Shown here: positions 23,916-34,001 of the stretch, one piece after another
How positions within the stretch are numbered: position 1 is the stretch's first letter
How the letters are laid out: the number at the start of each line of letters is the position of its first letter
NCBI RefSeq assembly: GCF_037893015.1
Contig: NC_133661.1
Coordinates: 186,136,957-186,200,956 of the forward strand
Reading direction: 5' to 3'
Origin: Macrotis lagotis
Lineage: Eukaryota; Chordata; Mammalia; Peramelemorphia; Peramelidae
Length of the DNA stretch: 64,000 nt
Position numbers and translations under genes: made by a program
The notes under the pieces: generated by a model
Databases searched by the model: none
Told to the model about the DNA's origin: nothing
The model's input: only the letters and a program-made list of their open reading frames with translations

Positions 23916-24152
23916 CTCTTCTACCAGATGCCCTCATACCCTCTGCCCTCAAGACCTTGGACCGATACCTTTGGGTTATATCCCCAATCCTTTACCTGGT
24001 CCTTTAAAAAAAAATCCGGAAAAAACAAAAGCAAACCAAACAGAAACAGTGTAGTCAAAGTTCCTGAGAGGAAAGACTGTCTTGGGGTTTGAGGTTACAG
24101 TAACTGATATTTGACCCTGAAGCCGAGGGCTACTTAGGTTGGGTTCTGCCTA

Positions 24153-24236
24153 TGAGGAATCATTATACAGACTCGGGAAAACAAGGGTGGAAATTAAACA
24201 AAAATTTATTTAAAAAGGTTATGAGTCATAGGAAGG

Positions 24237-24312
<76 letters not shown>

Positions 24313-24629
24313 CAGAGACAGAGAGACAGAGAGAGACAGCGACAGAGAGAGATTTGTCTTGTCTCTCATCTAGAGGGCAAAAGGTGAACTCCCTTTCTCT
24401 TACTAGACCTGGAATTAGGTTGAGGGTAGAGCTGAAAGAGATCAGGATACAAATTTTACATTAATTAATGAATCAAAGTACATTAAAAATGAGGAGGGTC
24501 TCCACCCAAACAGCTTTTAAGATTACAATTGTTTCTGTTACAATCATAATTCTCTACTTCAAGTCAATTTACATCTTCACCCAAATTCTTTGTTGTATTC
24601 TCAATTCTCTTCATCTTTCCCCAGCATCA
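24153..24629 (-). mobile_element. LTR-like element in NDRG2 intron 1 (fossil)
   Basis: Reverse-oriented relative of 21718-22187 with the same ends (TGATGC start, TTCCTCA end on the minus strand). Its middle is replaced or expanded by a (GA)n tract (24239-24306), so the TATA-containing part of the upstream copy is not seen here. No target duplication was recognised. The two LTRs face each other across the CpG island. Confidence 0.65.
24239..24306. repeat. (GA)n microsatellite
   Basis: About 33 GA units with an imperfect GACAGA continuation to about 24350, inside the LTR-like element. Confidence 0.97.
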
Positions 24630-24749
24630 ATTCTAGAGGTTTTCTGATAAGAAAAAATAGTGGTAATGCTGGGCTTAGTTGAGGCTTTCCCTTAGATGCC
24701 AAGGACCTGGCCCTGGGCTTACTCAAACTTTTCTCTTGTGTCTCTTCAG

Positions 24750-24819
24750 AACCCTGGATTGAGAAGAGTGAGAACCTGGGTCACCTTTAACCCTACTGCA
24801 TTCAACCAATAAGAATCCA
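24750..24819 (+). pseudogene. NDRG2: Candidate NDRG2 noncoding exon
   Basis: A pyrimidine-rich acceptor (TGTCTCTTCAG) and a GTAAGTG donor bracket 70 bp of low-repeat sequence between the first exon and the ATG exon. Some NDRG2 transcripts have an extra 5'UTR exon here. Supported by splice signals only. Confidence 0.4.
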
Positions 24820-25627
24820 GTAAGTGACCTCCCCCCCCACTGACCTATCTGTGGCTGTCCCCTACTCTGTATTTGTCTTTCTTTTGCTATCTACAATCCA
24901 CTTAGAAGTTGAATTCATACTAATCTATTATTCAGGGACCACTGGTAAAGTGGAGTAAAGGAAGGTGATAGAGTTTTATATGACCCCCAAAAGTTCCATC
25001 TCCTCCCTCTTTCTATTGTTCTTTTTCTGGCCACTTAGGTCCCTTTTCCCCTTGAGCCATTGACCTTGAGGGGCTGGGAGTTGAAGGTTCCAATCAGTTA
25101 TAGATTCTCCTTCCTTGTCCCTTGCATCTAGATCTCTGGACTACTTGGTTCCTTGAGCCTACCAATCCTACTCCCCTGCCTTTGGGAGCAGCCTCTGATC
25201 CAGGGTGGAGGAGGGAGGGGGATGACCCTAAATATAGGCCAGGTAATATATGAGCTGTTCCTCTGCCCTGCCCCGGGTATTTCTGTCCTGGACAGAAAGG
25301 AGGAAAAAGGTTTGATGTAGTAGTGTAGTATACATCTGGAGTCCTTATCCATCCACCCAAATTTCCCACCTTTATGTCTGTCAGAAAATGTCAAATGTGA
25401 CCAGGATTGTGTGCGTGTCATCTTAATGGATTTCATCCTCACATGTTCTAAGTCTTATTGCATTGTCCCATTTTCTGAGAGGATAGTTTAGAGAGGAAGG
25501 GGATGGCATGGACAGATATTTTGGGGTAGACCAAGGTGTGGGGAACAAGCAATGTCTAAGGGAATAGTTAAATTCTCCACTCATTGACTCCCTTTTTTTT
25601 CCCCCTTTCCCACTGATACCTTCTCAG

Positions 25628-25706
25628 GCCACCATGTTGGAGTTACATGAGGTGCATATTATCGAGGAGGAGCCCCTGTTAGGATGACAGACTCTTGAAA
25701 GCTAAG
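25628..25706 (+). pseudogene. NDRG2: NDRG2 exon 2, start codon exon
   Basis: Acceptor TTCTCAG, then GCCACC before ATG at 25634. It reads MLELHEVHIIEEEPLLG, matching the human NDRG2 N terminus (MAELQEVQITEEKPLLPG). A TGA follows at 25684, and the rest of the exon is out of frame up to a donor at 25707. Confidence 0.9.
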
Positions 25707-26045
25707 GTTGCTGGAAACCCTCTAATCCCAAATTCCAGACATCAAGACCCTCCCTTGATTTATACCCTAGTTTCCCAAACTCCCTGACCTTAATCCTAAC
25801 ACTTGCCCCTATTTTTTCCCTTTTCACCATCCCTGTTTTTCTCTTTCTGTACATCTCTGTTTAATCTAGTCCCCATCCCTGTGCTGGTAACATTCTGCCC
25901 ATGTCGCTAACAACATTCTCCACACTAACCTTCTTTCTCTCTGTCATTTCTTTCTTTTGTATCTCTCTTTATGTTTTTTGGGTCTGACTTTGTCTACCTA
26001 TCTTTATGTTTTTCTTTCTGTCTGTGTCTCTGTGTATCTCTTTAG

Positions 26046-26087
26046 GAGGGTGAGTTAGCTACTCAAATTCTCTTGGACCAAGGACAG
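26046..26087 (+). pseudogene. NDRG2: NDRG2 exon 3
   Basis: 42 bp, TTTAG acceptor and GTAACA donor. It reads EGELATQILLDQGQ, matching human EAELAARILLDQGQ over its full length with no break. Confidence 0.92.
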
Positions 26088-26381
26088 GTAACAGCATGGG
26101 GTAAACCCAGGGTAGGAATGGTAGGGACTTAGCCCTTCCTAATTAGAAGCTTCATAGGCTTATTTGTCCTGATTTTTTCCCTTTCTTATCCTCCTTTTTC
26201 TGGTTTTCTATCATCCCATATTACTTAATCCTCAACTTTCTCTGATCTTATTATCTTCCTACCTCTGTTCCTTCCCCTCTCATTTTTGCTGTTCTTCCCT
26301 GTACCCCTGATCTGACCTTTCCACTTGCCTTCTGTCCTCTTCTTCTAACCCCATCTTGATGTTGATCTCTATTCTTTACAG

Positions 26382-26489
26382 CCTCATTCTGTGGAGACTC
26401 CCTATGGCTCCATCACTTTCACTGTCTATGGTACTCCCAAACCCAAGCATCTAACAATCTTCACCCATCATGATGTATAAGACTCATTT
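26382..26489 (+). pseudogene. NDRG2: NDRG2 exon 4
   Basis: Acceptor CTTTACAG, donor GTAAGC. It reads [32 protein letters not shown], clearly the NDRG N-terminal signature, then meets a TAA caused by a two-base gain just before the donor. Confidence 0.93.
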
Positions 26490-26602
26490 GTAAGCAATTC
26501 CTCTAGAATTGTTCCTATATCCCCATACTCAACTCTACTTTTTCCTATTTCATAGGGCTTTGTCTGATATTGACATCTGTAATCTAAACCTTTCTCCACT
26601 CT

Positions 26603-26767
26603 TTTTTTTTTAGGTTTTTTTTTTTTTTGGCAAGGCAATAGGGTTAAGTGGCTTGCCCAAGGCCACACAGCTAGGTAATTATTAAGTGTCTGAGATCCGA
26701 TTTGAACACAGGTACTCCTGACTCCATAGCTGGTGCTGTATCCACTGTGCCACCTAGCTGTCCCCTC
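26603..26767 (-). mobile_element. WSINE-type SINE in NDRG2 intron
   Basis: Antisense copy with 'caaggcaatagggttaagtg', 'cacacagctaggtaattatt' and the head complement 'gccacctagctgtcccc'. Flanked by TCTCCACTCTT at 26593 and again at 26768. Confidence 0.93.
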
Positions 26768-26998
26768 TCTCCACTCTTAACATACTCCTTTGAAACTCCT
26801 TCCTCCATGTAGGGAAGAGGTCAGGGGAACAGGTAGCCTTGAAGAGATAGGGATGGACAAACATGGAGGCATTGGGTCTAACAAGGAGAAAATCTCCTTC
26901 TGACTCTTTCCAAGGAAAGTGGATGGGATCTGGCTCAAGGTATTTTGTTTCCCAGAGTAATCCCTCTGCCTGGGTGGTTTTGGAGTGAATCTCCTCAG

Positions 26999-27116
26999 AT
27001 AAGACTTGCTTCAAGCCCCTGTTTGATTTCAGAGTCGTGCAGGAAATTATAGAAACCTTGTTTGGGTTCACTTGAGGCCCTGGCATGGAGGAGGGAGCAC
27101 CTGTGTTCCCTCTGGG
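26999..27116 (+). pseudogene. NDRG2: NDRG2 exon 5
   Basis: Acceptor CTCCTCAG, donor GTAAGA. It reads YKTCFKPLFDFRVVQEIIET, then a disturbed patch with TGA, then GPGMEEGAPVFPLG. The human counterpart contains CFQPLFQFEDMQEIIQN and APGMEEGAPVFPLG. Confidence 0.92.
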
Positions 27117-27270
27117 GTAAGAACCCTTTCCATTTCTGACAACCAGAATAGGGAAGGGCAGAAGGAGTCAATTATGGGAGAAGAAAAAGGAGAAGAAAAG
27201 ATGGTTACCAAAGGTTAAGAGGTGGTAGGATACTAAGGGTTTCAGAGGCCTTAACACTTCTGTCTCTCTC

Positions 27271-27410
27271 AGGTTCCAGTATCCATCTTTGGGGATTCTT
27301 CTCTTTCCCCAGTAAAACAAATACTCTTTTATCTACATCATCTACACTTATTGGGGGTAGATGGAGATGATTGAGAATTTAGACTTAGTCATAGGGTAAA
27401 ACTGAAATAG
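27271..27410 (+). pseudogene. NDRG2: NDRG2 exon 6-7 remnant
   Basis: After acceptor CTCTCAG only FQYPSL of exon 6 (human YQYPSLDQLADMIP) is readable. A scrap resembling the exon 7 start (STIIG) occurs near 27340. The rest is deleted or unrecognisable, so the core of the hydrolase-like fold is lost. Confidence 0.6.
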
Positions 27411-27879
27411 ATGTGTCTGGTTGGGCTGCCTAGGTTGGTGAGGATAGGAAGAAAGAGGAAGGGTTTAATGTTTGTCCTGAGTTTTCAGAGAATTTTCTTA
27501 GTACTCTTGTTCTGCAGGCTGGGGAGGGGGCCCCTTCTGATCGGGAAGCTGAGAGGAAAGGGGAAGGGGTGACTTAAACCCTGAGGAACCAGATCAACCT
27601 GTCCTTCCTCCTTCCTTGGGTACAGGGAGACTAGTCCTTGGTATGAAAAATGGCATGTTCTGGGTCCTGTTCCTAATCTTCTTTGTGTTCTGTCACAGAG
27701 CTGACTAGCTCTAGTTTTCTTATTTCCTCCCTTCCCTTGACCTACTTGCAATATTTGTCTCATCTTTCTAAGTCTGTGCTTCTTTCTTCTAAATTCTCAT
27801 TAGGCAGAGTAGGACCAGAAACAAAATTAGAACCAAGCTGGAAAAGCTCCTGGAGGAATGGGGCTGGGGTTGACCTGAG

Positions 27880-28100
27880 GTTGAAGGCAGCATTGAGAAA
27901 GAGGGCCTGGACTCAGGAAGATCTGAGTCCAAATCTGGTCTCGGATACTTAGTAGTTGTCTGACTCCAGGCAAGTCACAAGTCACCTTTAGCCTCGGTTT
28001 CCTCATCTGTAAAATGATGTTATGAGGATAGAATGAAGTAATATTTGAAATGTGTCTGGCACAGTGCTATATAAATGTTAGTGGTTATTATTATATCTTC
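27880..28100 (+). repeat. MIR
   Basis: 'tttcctcatctgtaaaatga', 'ctggcacagtgctatataa' and 'atgttagtggttattattat', the MIR core and tail order, inside an NDRG2 intron. Confidence 0.8.
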
Positions 28101-28552
28101 TTACTAGAAAACTGTTATATCATCCTGAAAAGAATCCCATATTGTTGGACTGAATTAAAATTTAGATGATGAGAGATAGCATGATTTGTAATAATCCTCT
28201 CTTTATTCCTAAATATTGATTCTTTGTCCTTCATGTTGCTTGTTTTCCACTGTACTACCAGTTTTCTCCATAGGTCTGGATTTACCTTTTCCTTCTCTGG
28301 TTGGGGGACTTTTGAGACTACTAGAAGCCTCAGTTTTGCAAGATAACTAAGGTGGGGAGAGGGCAGAGGGAATATTAGGACAGAGAACAAAGTGCCTGGT
28401 TTCCTAGTCCTATGACTTTGTCTCTCTTGTAAGAAAAAAGAGAGAAGATGAGAGATGACATGATGAGGAAAAAAACGGGATTTAGGGAAGGGGCTTTGAA
28501 TTGGGGAAGAAGAGAAATTTTTGACTTTTTTTTTTTCCTTACTGGCCCTAAG

Positions 28553-28638
28553 TTTTCAAACCCAGAGCTAGTGAAAGGTCTCGTTCTCATCAACATTGAT
28601 TGCAATGCAAAGGGTTGGATGGACTGGGCTGCCACAAG
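28553..28638 (+). pseudogene. NDRG2: NDRG2 exon 8
   Basis: Reads [20 protein letters not shown] then MDWAA, matching human [23 protein letters not shown], the best-conserved block of the family. One base is missing in the last codons before the GTTTAG donor. The acceptor is CCCTAAG, weaker than usual. Confidence 0.94.
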
Positions 28639-28933
28639 GTTTAGAGGGGCAAGTGGGACGTGCTTGAGAGTGAGGGATATATGGCCTAGGGCAGGGGATC
28701 GGGAAGAGCAGCAGAAGAGGAATATAAGATAGATCACATACAGATCTATGTTCCCTTTGGCTTTGGAGCTCCCTTATTAGATTCCAGCCTCAGACTCTAT
28801 ACCAGGAGTTTGTCCAAAGTGAAAAAGGGGAAGTGGGGGAGAGAAATGGGAAACTATTTCTACCAGGACAGTACAGGGGATTCTAGTGGGAATTCCTCCT
28901 TTCCTCCTGTGCTGTTACCTAATCTTCCTACAG

Positions 28934-28990
28934 CTGATTGGTCTCACCTCCTCTTTCCCTGAGATGATTCTTGAGTAACTCTTCAGTCAA
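28934..28990 (+). pseudogene. NDRG2: NDRG2 exon 9
   Basis: 57 bp, the human exon length. Acceptor CTACAG. It reads LIGLTSSFPEMILE, stop, LFSQ against human LTGLTSSIPEMILGHLFSQ. Confidence 0.93.
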
Positions 28991-29188
28991 GTGCTGGGGA
29001 GTCAGTGGGAGTCACCACAGCTTGGGGGAGTAGAGGGAACTACAAGGGGTTCTGGGGTGCTCTGGACATCTCTTCCCCAATGGATGAAGAACTCAGAACA
29101 CCTGGGACATCTTGGTGGATGCTGGGGGGGGGGGGTTTCCTAGCCAGATTGTTTTCTTCTTTTTCACCTAACCCTCCTTCTTTTCCAG

Positions 29189-29284
29189 GAAGAGATGCCT
29201 AGTCACTCAGAGTTTGTGAAATGGTATCATGATACCATTCTGCCTGCTCCCTAACATTGAGCTCTTCTGGAACAGCTACAAGAA
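29189..29284 (+). pseudogene. NDRG2: NDRG2 exon 10
   Basis: Acceptor TTTTCCAG, donor GTAACT. It reads EEMPSHSEFVKWYHDTILPA, then a deletion shifts the frame. The end still encodes NIELFWNSYK in another frame (human NIELYWNSYN). Confidence 0.88.
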
Positions 29285-29291
29285 GTAACTG

Positions 29292-29293
<2 letters not shown>

Positions 29294-29329
<36 letters not shown>

Positions 29330-29330
29330 A
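29294..29330. repeat. (TG)n microsatellite
   Basis: About 17 TG units just after the exon 10 donor. Confidence 0.96.
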
Positions 29331-29984
29331 TGCATGCACATGCGTGCGAAGTAATGGAAGGAACAAAAGTGGGAGATGGAGTAAAAACATGTACTCTTTT
29401 TATGGAGTAAATTATATAACTGCCATTGCAGGGAAGGGAACAAAGTCAAGGGAAGGCACACATGAGAAATGGACACAGAGATAAACTGAAATAGGTACAT
29501 AATGGGAAGAGGTAGCTGGGAGCATTTCAGCAGTAAATATGCCTGGGAAAGGCATGGGAGAATGGAAGGAATTCATGGTTTTGGAAGTAGTGTCCATCCT
29601 ATCTCCCAGTGATCTTCTTCAGATGAGTAGGTTTCTGATTTTTAAGCACTAAGATGGTCACCTTCCCTACATGCTGCCCCCAACACATATGCCACATACA
29701 TATTTCACTCACATACACACCCTTCTTCCCACCCCATTTTACACATATAGACAACATATGCACATACATATACACAACATACCAGGGATCTGAGACACAA
29801 GTGATTAATCCCACCCCATTTCATTTAGTTCTACTATCTCCTCCTTTCCCTGTAATTCAATCAATCACAGAAATGAGCTATGTTTGAGGAAATCTTGGGG
29901 GATAGAACCTTCTTTAGATGGGGGGGAGGGTTCAAAGTGAGGGAAATCATGCCTCTAATCCCTACCTCCTCCTTTCTCCTTTAG

Positions 29985-30029
29985 TTATTGAGACCTGCAC
30001 TTTGATCTTCGGGGTGACACAATCCTTAA
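29985..30029 (+). pseudogene. NDRG2: NDRG2 exon 11
   Basis: Acceptor CTTTAG and donor GTAAGA. It encodes DLHFDLRGDTIL, matching human RDLNFERGGDITL, with the exon start degraded. Confidence 0.85.
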
Positions 30030-30368
30030 GTAAGATCTTCCAGGATCCATATTCTCTGATATCTTCCTTGGATTTTTTCTAAGTTCCTGTACTTAGAAAA
30101 TAGGAAACCTTATGCCAAATAGATAGCAAAGGAATGGTCTACATTTCCATGATTTTCACACATCTCCCAACTTCACTTCAAAAACCACCTTTTCCCTCAG
30201 AGTTTTCCTTCCTTGAAACAGAAGAGTATAAGAGATTTGGAGCTGAGGATTAGGGTTATATAAGGGATTGTCCCTAGTTAAGGTCATCTTCATATTAGAC
30301 AACTGTTCAATTGCTTTCTAGGAGGCAGCCAAATCCTTATTTTTTTATTTTTATCATTGTGCCTTTAG

Positions 30369-30420
30369 GTGCCCTGTGATGCTTGTGGTGGGAGACCAGG
30401 CACCCTATGAAGATGCCGTG
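30369..30420 (+). pseudogene. NDRG2: NDRG2 exon 12
   Basis: Acceptor CCTTTAG, donor GTTAGT. It reads CPVMLVVGDQAPYEDAV, differing from human by one residue, with no break. Confidence 0.95.
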
Positions 30421-30579
30421 GTTAGTGGGATGTTCTGGAATTGGGTCTTAGGGTGGTGGACTTGAAGGGGTTACCTGATCTCTGGGTTCAGGAGAATATC
30501 AAAGTTCTGTTTTGAGGTGGGGAAGGAGGCAGAATAAAAATGACAGGATGGTAGTAGAGAAAGGAATTTGAGATTTGGA

Positions 30580-30665
30580 GGAGGAGAAGCAGAGTTTAAA
30601 CCTTAGCACTGTTATTTGTGTGACCATGGGCAAATGATTAGACCTTTCTAAGTCTGTAAAATAAG
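30580..30665 (+). repeat. MIR fragment
   Basis: 'tgtgaccatgggcaaatgat' and 'ctaagtctgtaaaataag' in the MIR core order. Confidence 0.55.
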
Positions 30666-30864
30666 GGGGTTGGATCCAGTTCTTAATCTAGAAGGATTAG
30701 GGAACATGATCTTAGAGAACATGAAGATCTCAATCTTGGGGGAGAAAAGGGAACTGAGGACGAATAGTCCAAAGATGGCTCTCTGGACTTCTGCAGCGGG
30801 GCTTGGTGGAGTTAGGATTCTCAGAAGCTGGGAATCCACCCTCATTTTGTCTCCTGTTCATCAG

Positions 30865-31357
30865 GTGGAGTGTAACTCAAAGCTGGACCAATCAAAGACC
30901 TCTTTCCTTGTGGGTACACAGGCTATTCTAACAGCCATGACACAAATCATCTCCAAGTAAACTGCCACCTGGACAGTCTCAGGAGCTGGCTTGCCGCCCT
31001 GAGAGATAAGGTGAGCTGGAATCCTTGGGAGCCAGAGTACTTGGGAGTTGGACATTCCGCCCCACTGTCCAAGGGCACTAGACACAGCCGTACCTTATCA
31101 TCTCCTCCCTAACGTACCCTCCTACCCTGTAATGCAAGAAGCTGCGTATACACATCGCTTGCACCCCCTAACCATTACCTCATTATTCTTTGTTCTACCC
31201 TGGAAGACCTAACAGTATATATGTAATAGCTAAGCAATAATAAAATTGAGCTGGAGGCATAAGGCAGTAGTGGTTTGACTCCTTATTCTCAGCGCCCCTC
31301 CTGGAGGGAGGTCGCCACTTTTGGCCCCAAGGAAGCAAGCCACAACATTTCCTCAAG
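30865..31357 (+). pseudogene. NDRG2: NDRG2 exon 13, split by a solo LTR
   Basis: Acceptor TTCATCAG, then VECNSKLDQSKTSF, matching human VECNSKLDPTQTSFLK. The exon is interrupted after TTTCCT (30903-30908), resumes at 31348 with the same TTTCCT, and ends CAAG at 31357 before donor GTCAGT. Without the insert it would read TSFLK at the human exon end. Confidence 0.93.
30909..31347 (+). mobile_element. ERVK-type solo LTR inside NDRG2 coding exon (fossil)
   Basis: 439 bp with ends TGTGGGTACA...CCACAACA and a perfect 6-bp target duplication TTTCCT (30903-30908 and 31348-31353). It has a TATA-like TATATATG, an AATAAAA signal near 31240, and a U5-like end with GCGCCCCTCC and GGTCGCC. A 6-bp duplication fits class II (beta-type) retroviruses. 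No internal sequence remains. The intact duplication suggests modest age. Confidence 0.9.
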
Positions 31358-31666
31358 GTCAGTCACCACTCTCTCCCAGCTCTGACTGCCCTCCTCCAAT
31401 CCATGACTCATAGCTCTGTTGTTTCTAGTCAAGTTTCTTTCTAAGCCTTGGCTTTCTTGGACTCTTGGGCCTTGCCAGACCAGGGTGGGAGATGGGGATG
31501 GAGGTGGTAGACACTGGGAAGGAGTGAGATAAAGCTAGAAAAACTAATTAAAAGCAAAGGGGGGGGGGCTGTACTGGAGGATGGGGTTTTAGAAATAGGT
31601 TCTTTCCCTCATCCCATGACTTAGTTTGTTCAAATGATTTTTGCTTTTGTGAATTGCCTAAATATC

Positions 31667-31701
31667 TGAAAGATTCTGGAGGTCAGCCTCAGTTGACCCA
31701 G
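31667..31701 (+). pseudogene. NDRG2: NDRG2 exon 14
   Basis: Reads DSGGQPQLTQ, identical to the human segment, followed by donor GTGAGT. The acceptor side and the preceding Met-Ala are degraded. Confidence 0.85.
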
Positions 31702-31854
31702 GTGAGTTTCTCACTGACTGTGAGATGTTGTGAAGTGTTGATTCTACTGAGAAACCATTTCTATCTCCTAGAGCCCCAATTCACTCTTTCTTAGTTCCCA
31801 GAGCCTGAACTTCTCAACCCTCCTTGACCACCTCTCTGTACCATACCTTTACAG

Positions 31855-31907
31855 TCAGGCAAGCTGTCTAAAGCTCCTCAGGTATTTTGTTCAAGGCATG
31901 AGCTACA
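31855..31907 (+). pseudogene. NDRG2: NDRG2 exon 15
   Basis: Acceptor CTTTACAG, donor GTGAGC. It begins SGKLSKA (human PGKLTEAF) and then loses frame by one base; the remainder aligns with the human nucleotide pattern for KYFLQGMGY. Confidence 0.8.
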
Positions 31908-32241
31908 GTGAGCATAAAGGACTTGCAGAGGTAGGGGAGGGAGATGAAGATTACTTTCTCATGTTAAGAACTCTGGTTCAGGATCCCCTTAAGAAGTAAA
32001 GGAAGTGAAGAATCAGGAGGTTGGGCCTGGTATTGAAGTTAGTCTGTCCATGTCTCTCTTCTTTGTCCCATTTCCTGCCCCAAATCTCCTTGAGCTATTT
32101 TTATTGTCATCAACCCTTCCATCTTTCTCTTTCCTTGACCTTCCCCACTTTATCTATGCCAACGCCTTTCTCTTGATAGTCTTACTTTTGACTTACATTT
32201 TTTCCTTTATTATTTAACCACTTGTTTATAACCATCTCAGC

Positions 32242-32394
32242 AGTGGCATCTTCCTATATGACCCGATCCCAAACTGCCTCCCTGACCAGTAAAGGGTCGC
32301 TTGATTGAGGCTGATCTTGAACTTCTCTCAGAGCAGTGAGAGTAGGACTGTTCCTTCAGGATCTCCAGGATATACTATAGAGGTTCCGTGTTGA
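32242..32394 (+). pseudogene. NDRG2: NDRG2 last coding exon
   Basis: Encodes MASSYMTR then SQTASLTS (human MASSCMTRLSRSRTASLTS, with a short deletion between). After a disturbed patch it reads SQSSESRTVPSGSPG and YTIEVPC with a stop at 32392, matching the human C terminus SQSSESGTLSSGPPG and HTMEVSC. Confidence 0.9.
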
Positions 32395-33950
32395 GCAGCC
32401 CTCTCCCTTTTTGAAAGACCTGGTCCTCATCTCCCCCTAAACTCCTATTTCCAAATAGGTATGGATGTGTGAGTTACAGTGGGAGTGTTTAGGAAGCTTA
32501 TTGGGTATTCAGGTCATTGAATACCCTGTGATTGCAATGAAGATGTCCAGAGGATAAAGAAGAAATAGAAGTGGGAGGTGGGGAATGTCAGTGAATGTGT
32601 AAATTGGAGCCAGGAGCAGGGAGTCATTAGGAGGGGGTGGGGTGGGGTTATAAAAGTGATAGGCCAGAGACAGAACAAGGGAGAGTGGTGGGACAGATGA
32701 TTTTCACTAATTGATTTCTACCCTAACCTTGACCTCTAATTTATGACACTCCCCCTTCCCCCAAACCCTAGGAGAAAGATCCTAATGTCTCTTAGGGACT
32801 TAGACCCCTGACTTCATTCTTAGATTGTCTCCTTATTTTTGAGGAAGACTTGGAGGGAACAAGATCTTCCTTAATTCAGGAACCTTCAGATGAGGGAAGA
32901 GGGGTTACTGCAACCTTGCTCAGATTTTTTTTCTATCTCAAGATGCACTGTAATAAGGGCATTTGAGGGACCCTCTGGGGATGGAGCTGCTAATGTTGAT
33001 TCTAATTAATCTTTATTCTCCTAATCAGAATGGGTGTGAGAGTAATAGTAGGAATGTTTAGGAAGCTTATTGGGTAGGTCTTTGAAGAGGGCCTCTTCTT
33101 TAGATTATTCCCTAGTGTTATTCTCACTTTAGAAGAAGTATGTTTCTGGATCAAGATGACTCCTAAATTCCTCAAAGAGGGTAGAATACCAAGGATGAGG
33201 AGATAATAACGAGAAAGAGAATGGTGGTATACTGGATTAGAAAAGTTTCTGGAAAAGAACAAGGTTTTACTTAGTCATGTCTGAAGAACCCAGCTTCCAA
33301 TTCACATTGCCTTGCATTCATCAGTGACAAGCTGTGCTTTATCTCTGCTAAAAAGTCTTATTCTTCCAGCATCTGGAGATAATCTCTTCCCAAGTCTCTA
33401 GAGTAAATAGATTGATTCTAGAGTAAACTAGTTCTCTAGCCTACTCAAATCTCCCCTAGTGTAAAGAATCAGGTCACTGAGGTTAAGGGGAGAGGGTCAC
33501 AGGAAGAAGGTAGATCTAAGACTGTAGTAGTTAATTTCCTTAGTTAATATATACTTTTCCAAAGTCTGACCTCTGTTATTAGGATTAGGCTTATTCACAG
33601 GTCTGTATGATTGTGGAATTAAGAGAAATAGGATGAGCAGAAGATAGAGAAACCAGATAAGAGCAGATCTGAGAATGTGATCCAGCAGTCTCAAACACAT
33701 ATTCATTTCCCTATTTTTCATCTAAAGTCCAAGATATTTCCATTCTAATCCCTGCCAAAAAAGCATCCCTTCCTAATCCTAGAGAAACTAGTTTATTTGC
33801 TGGCATTCTGGAGGAGGTGGCAATAGCAAGGGAGATTCAAGGTGAATAGCAAACATTCTTGGGGAGAGGAGTGACAGCATTGGTGAGGAGGCTAGGGCTG
33901 AGCTGTGGTTGAGCTAGGCATTTATCTGGTGCCTTCCTAAATACTCTCTA

Positions 33951-34001
<51 letters not shown>

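Larger units (their letters stand above)
22750..32500 (+). pseudogene. NDRG2: NDRG2 unprocessed pseudogene
   Basis: NDRG2 is a cytoplasmic member of the N-myc downstream-regulated family. It has an alpha/beta-hydrolase-like fold without a working catalytic triad and is linked to differentiation, stress responses and growth suppression, notably in astrocytes. Here its exons occur in order with mostly recognisable splice sites from a CpG-island first exon to the original C terminus. Introns are retained, so this is not a retrocopy. Damage includes stops in exons 2, 4, 5 and 9, frameshifts in exons 2, 4, 8, 10 and 15, an exon 6-7 region reduced to scraps, a small deletion in the last coding exon, and a solo LTR inside exon 13. 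No intact NDRG2 can be made. Exons 3, 12 and the last codons remain clean, suggesting fairly recent loss. Exon numbers follow order here with the ATG exon as exon 2. Unitary loss and segmental duplicate cannot be told apart from this window. Confidence 0.93.

Noticed and set aside
24152-24373. Arg-Glu repeat open frame
   Set aside because: Translation of the (GA)n tract in the LTR-like element.
22750-32500. NDRG2 as a processed retrocopy
   Set aside because: Introns, splice sites and a promoter CpG island are all retained, so this is a locus or segmental copy.
22750-32500. NDRG2 as a functional gene with unusual splicing
   Set aside because: Stops lie in at least four coding exons, the exon 6-7 region is gone and an LTR splits exon 13. 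No combination of exon skipping leaves the conserved fold.
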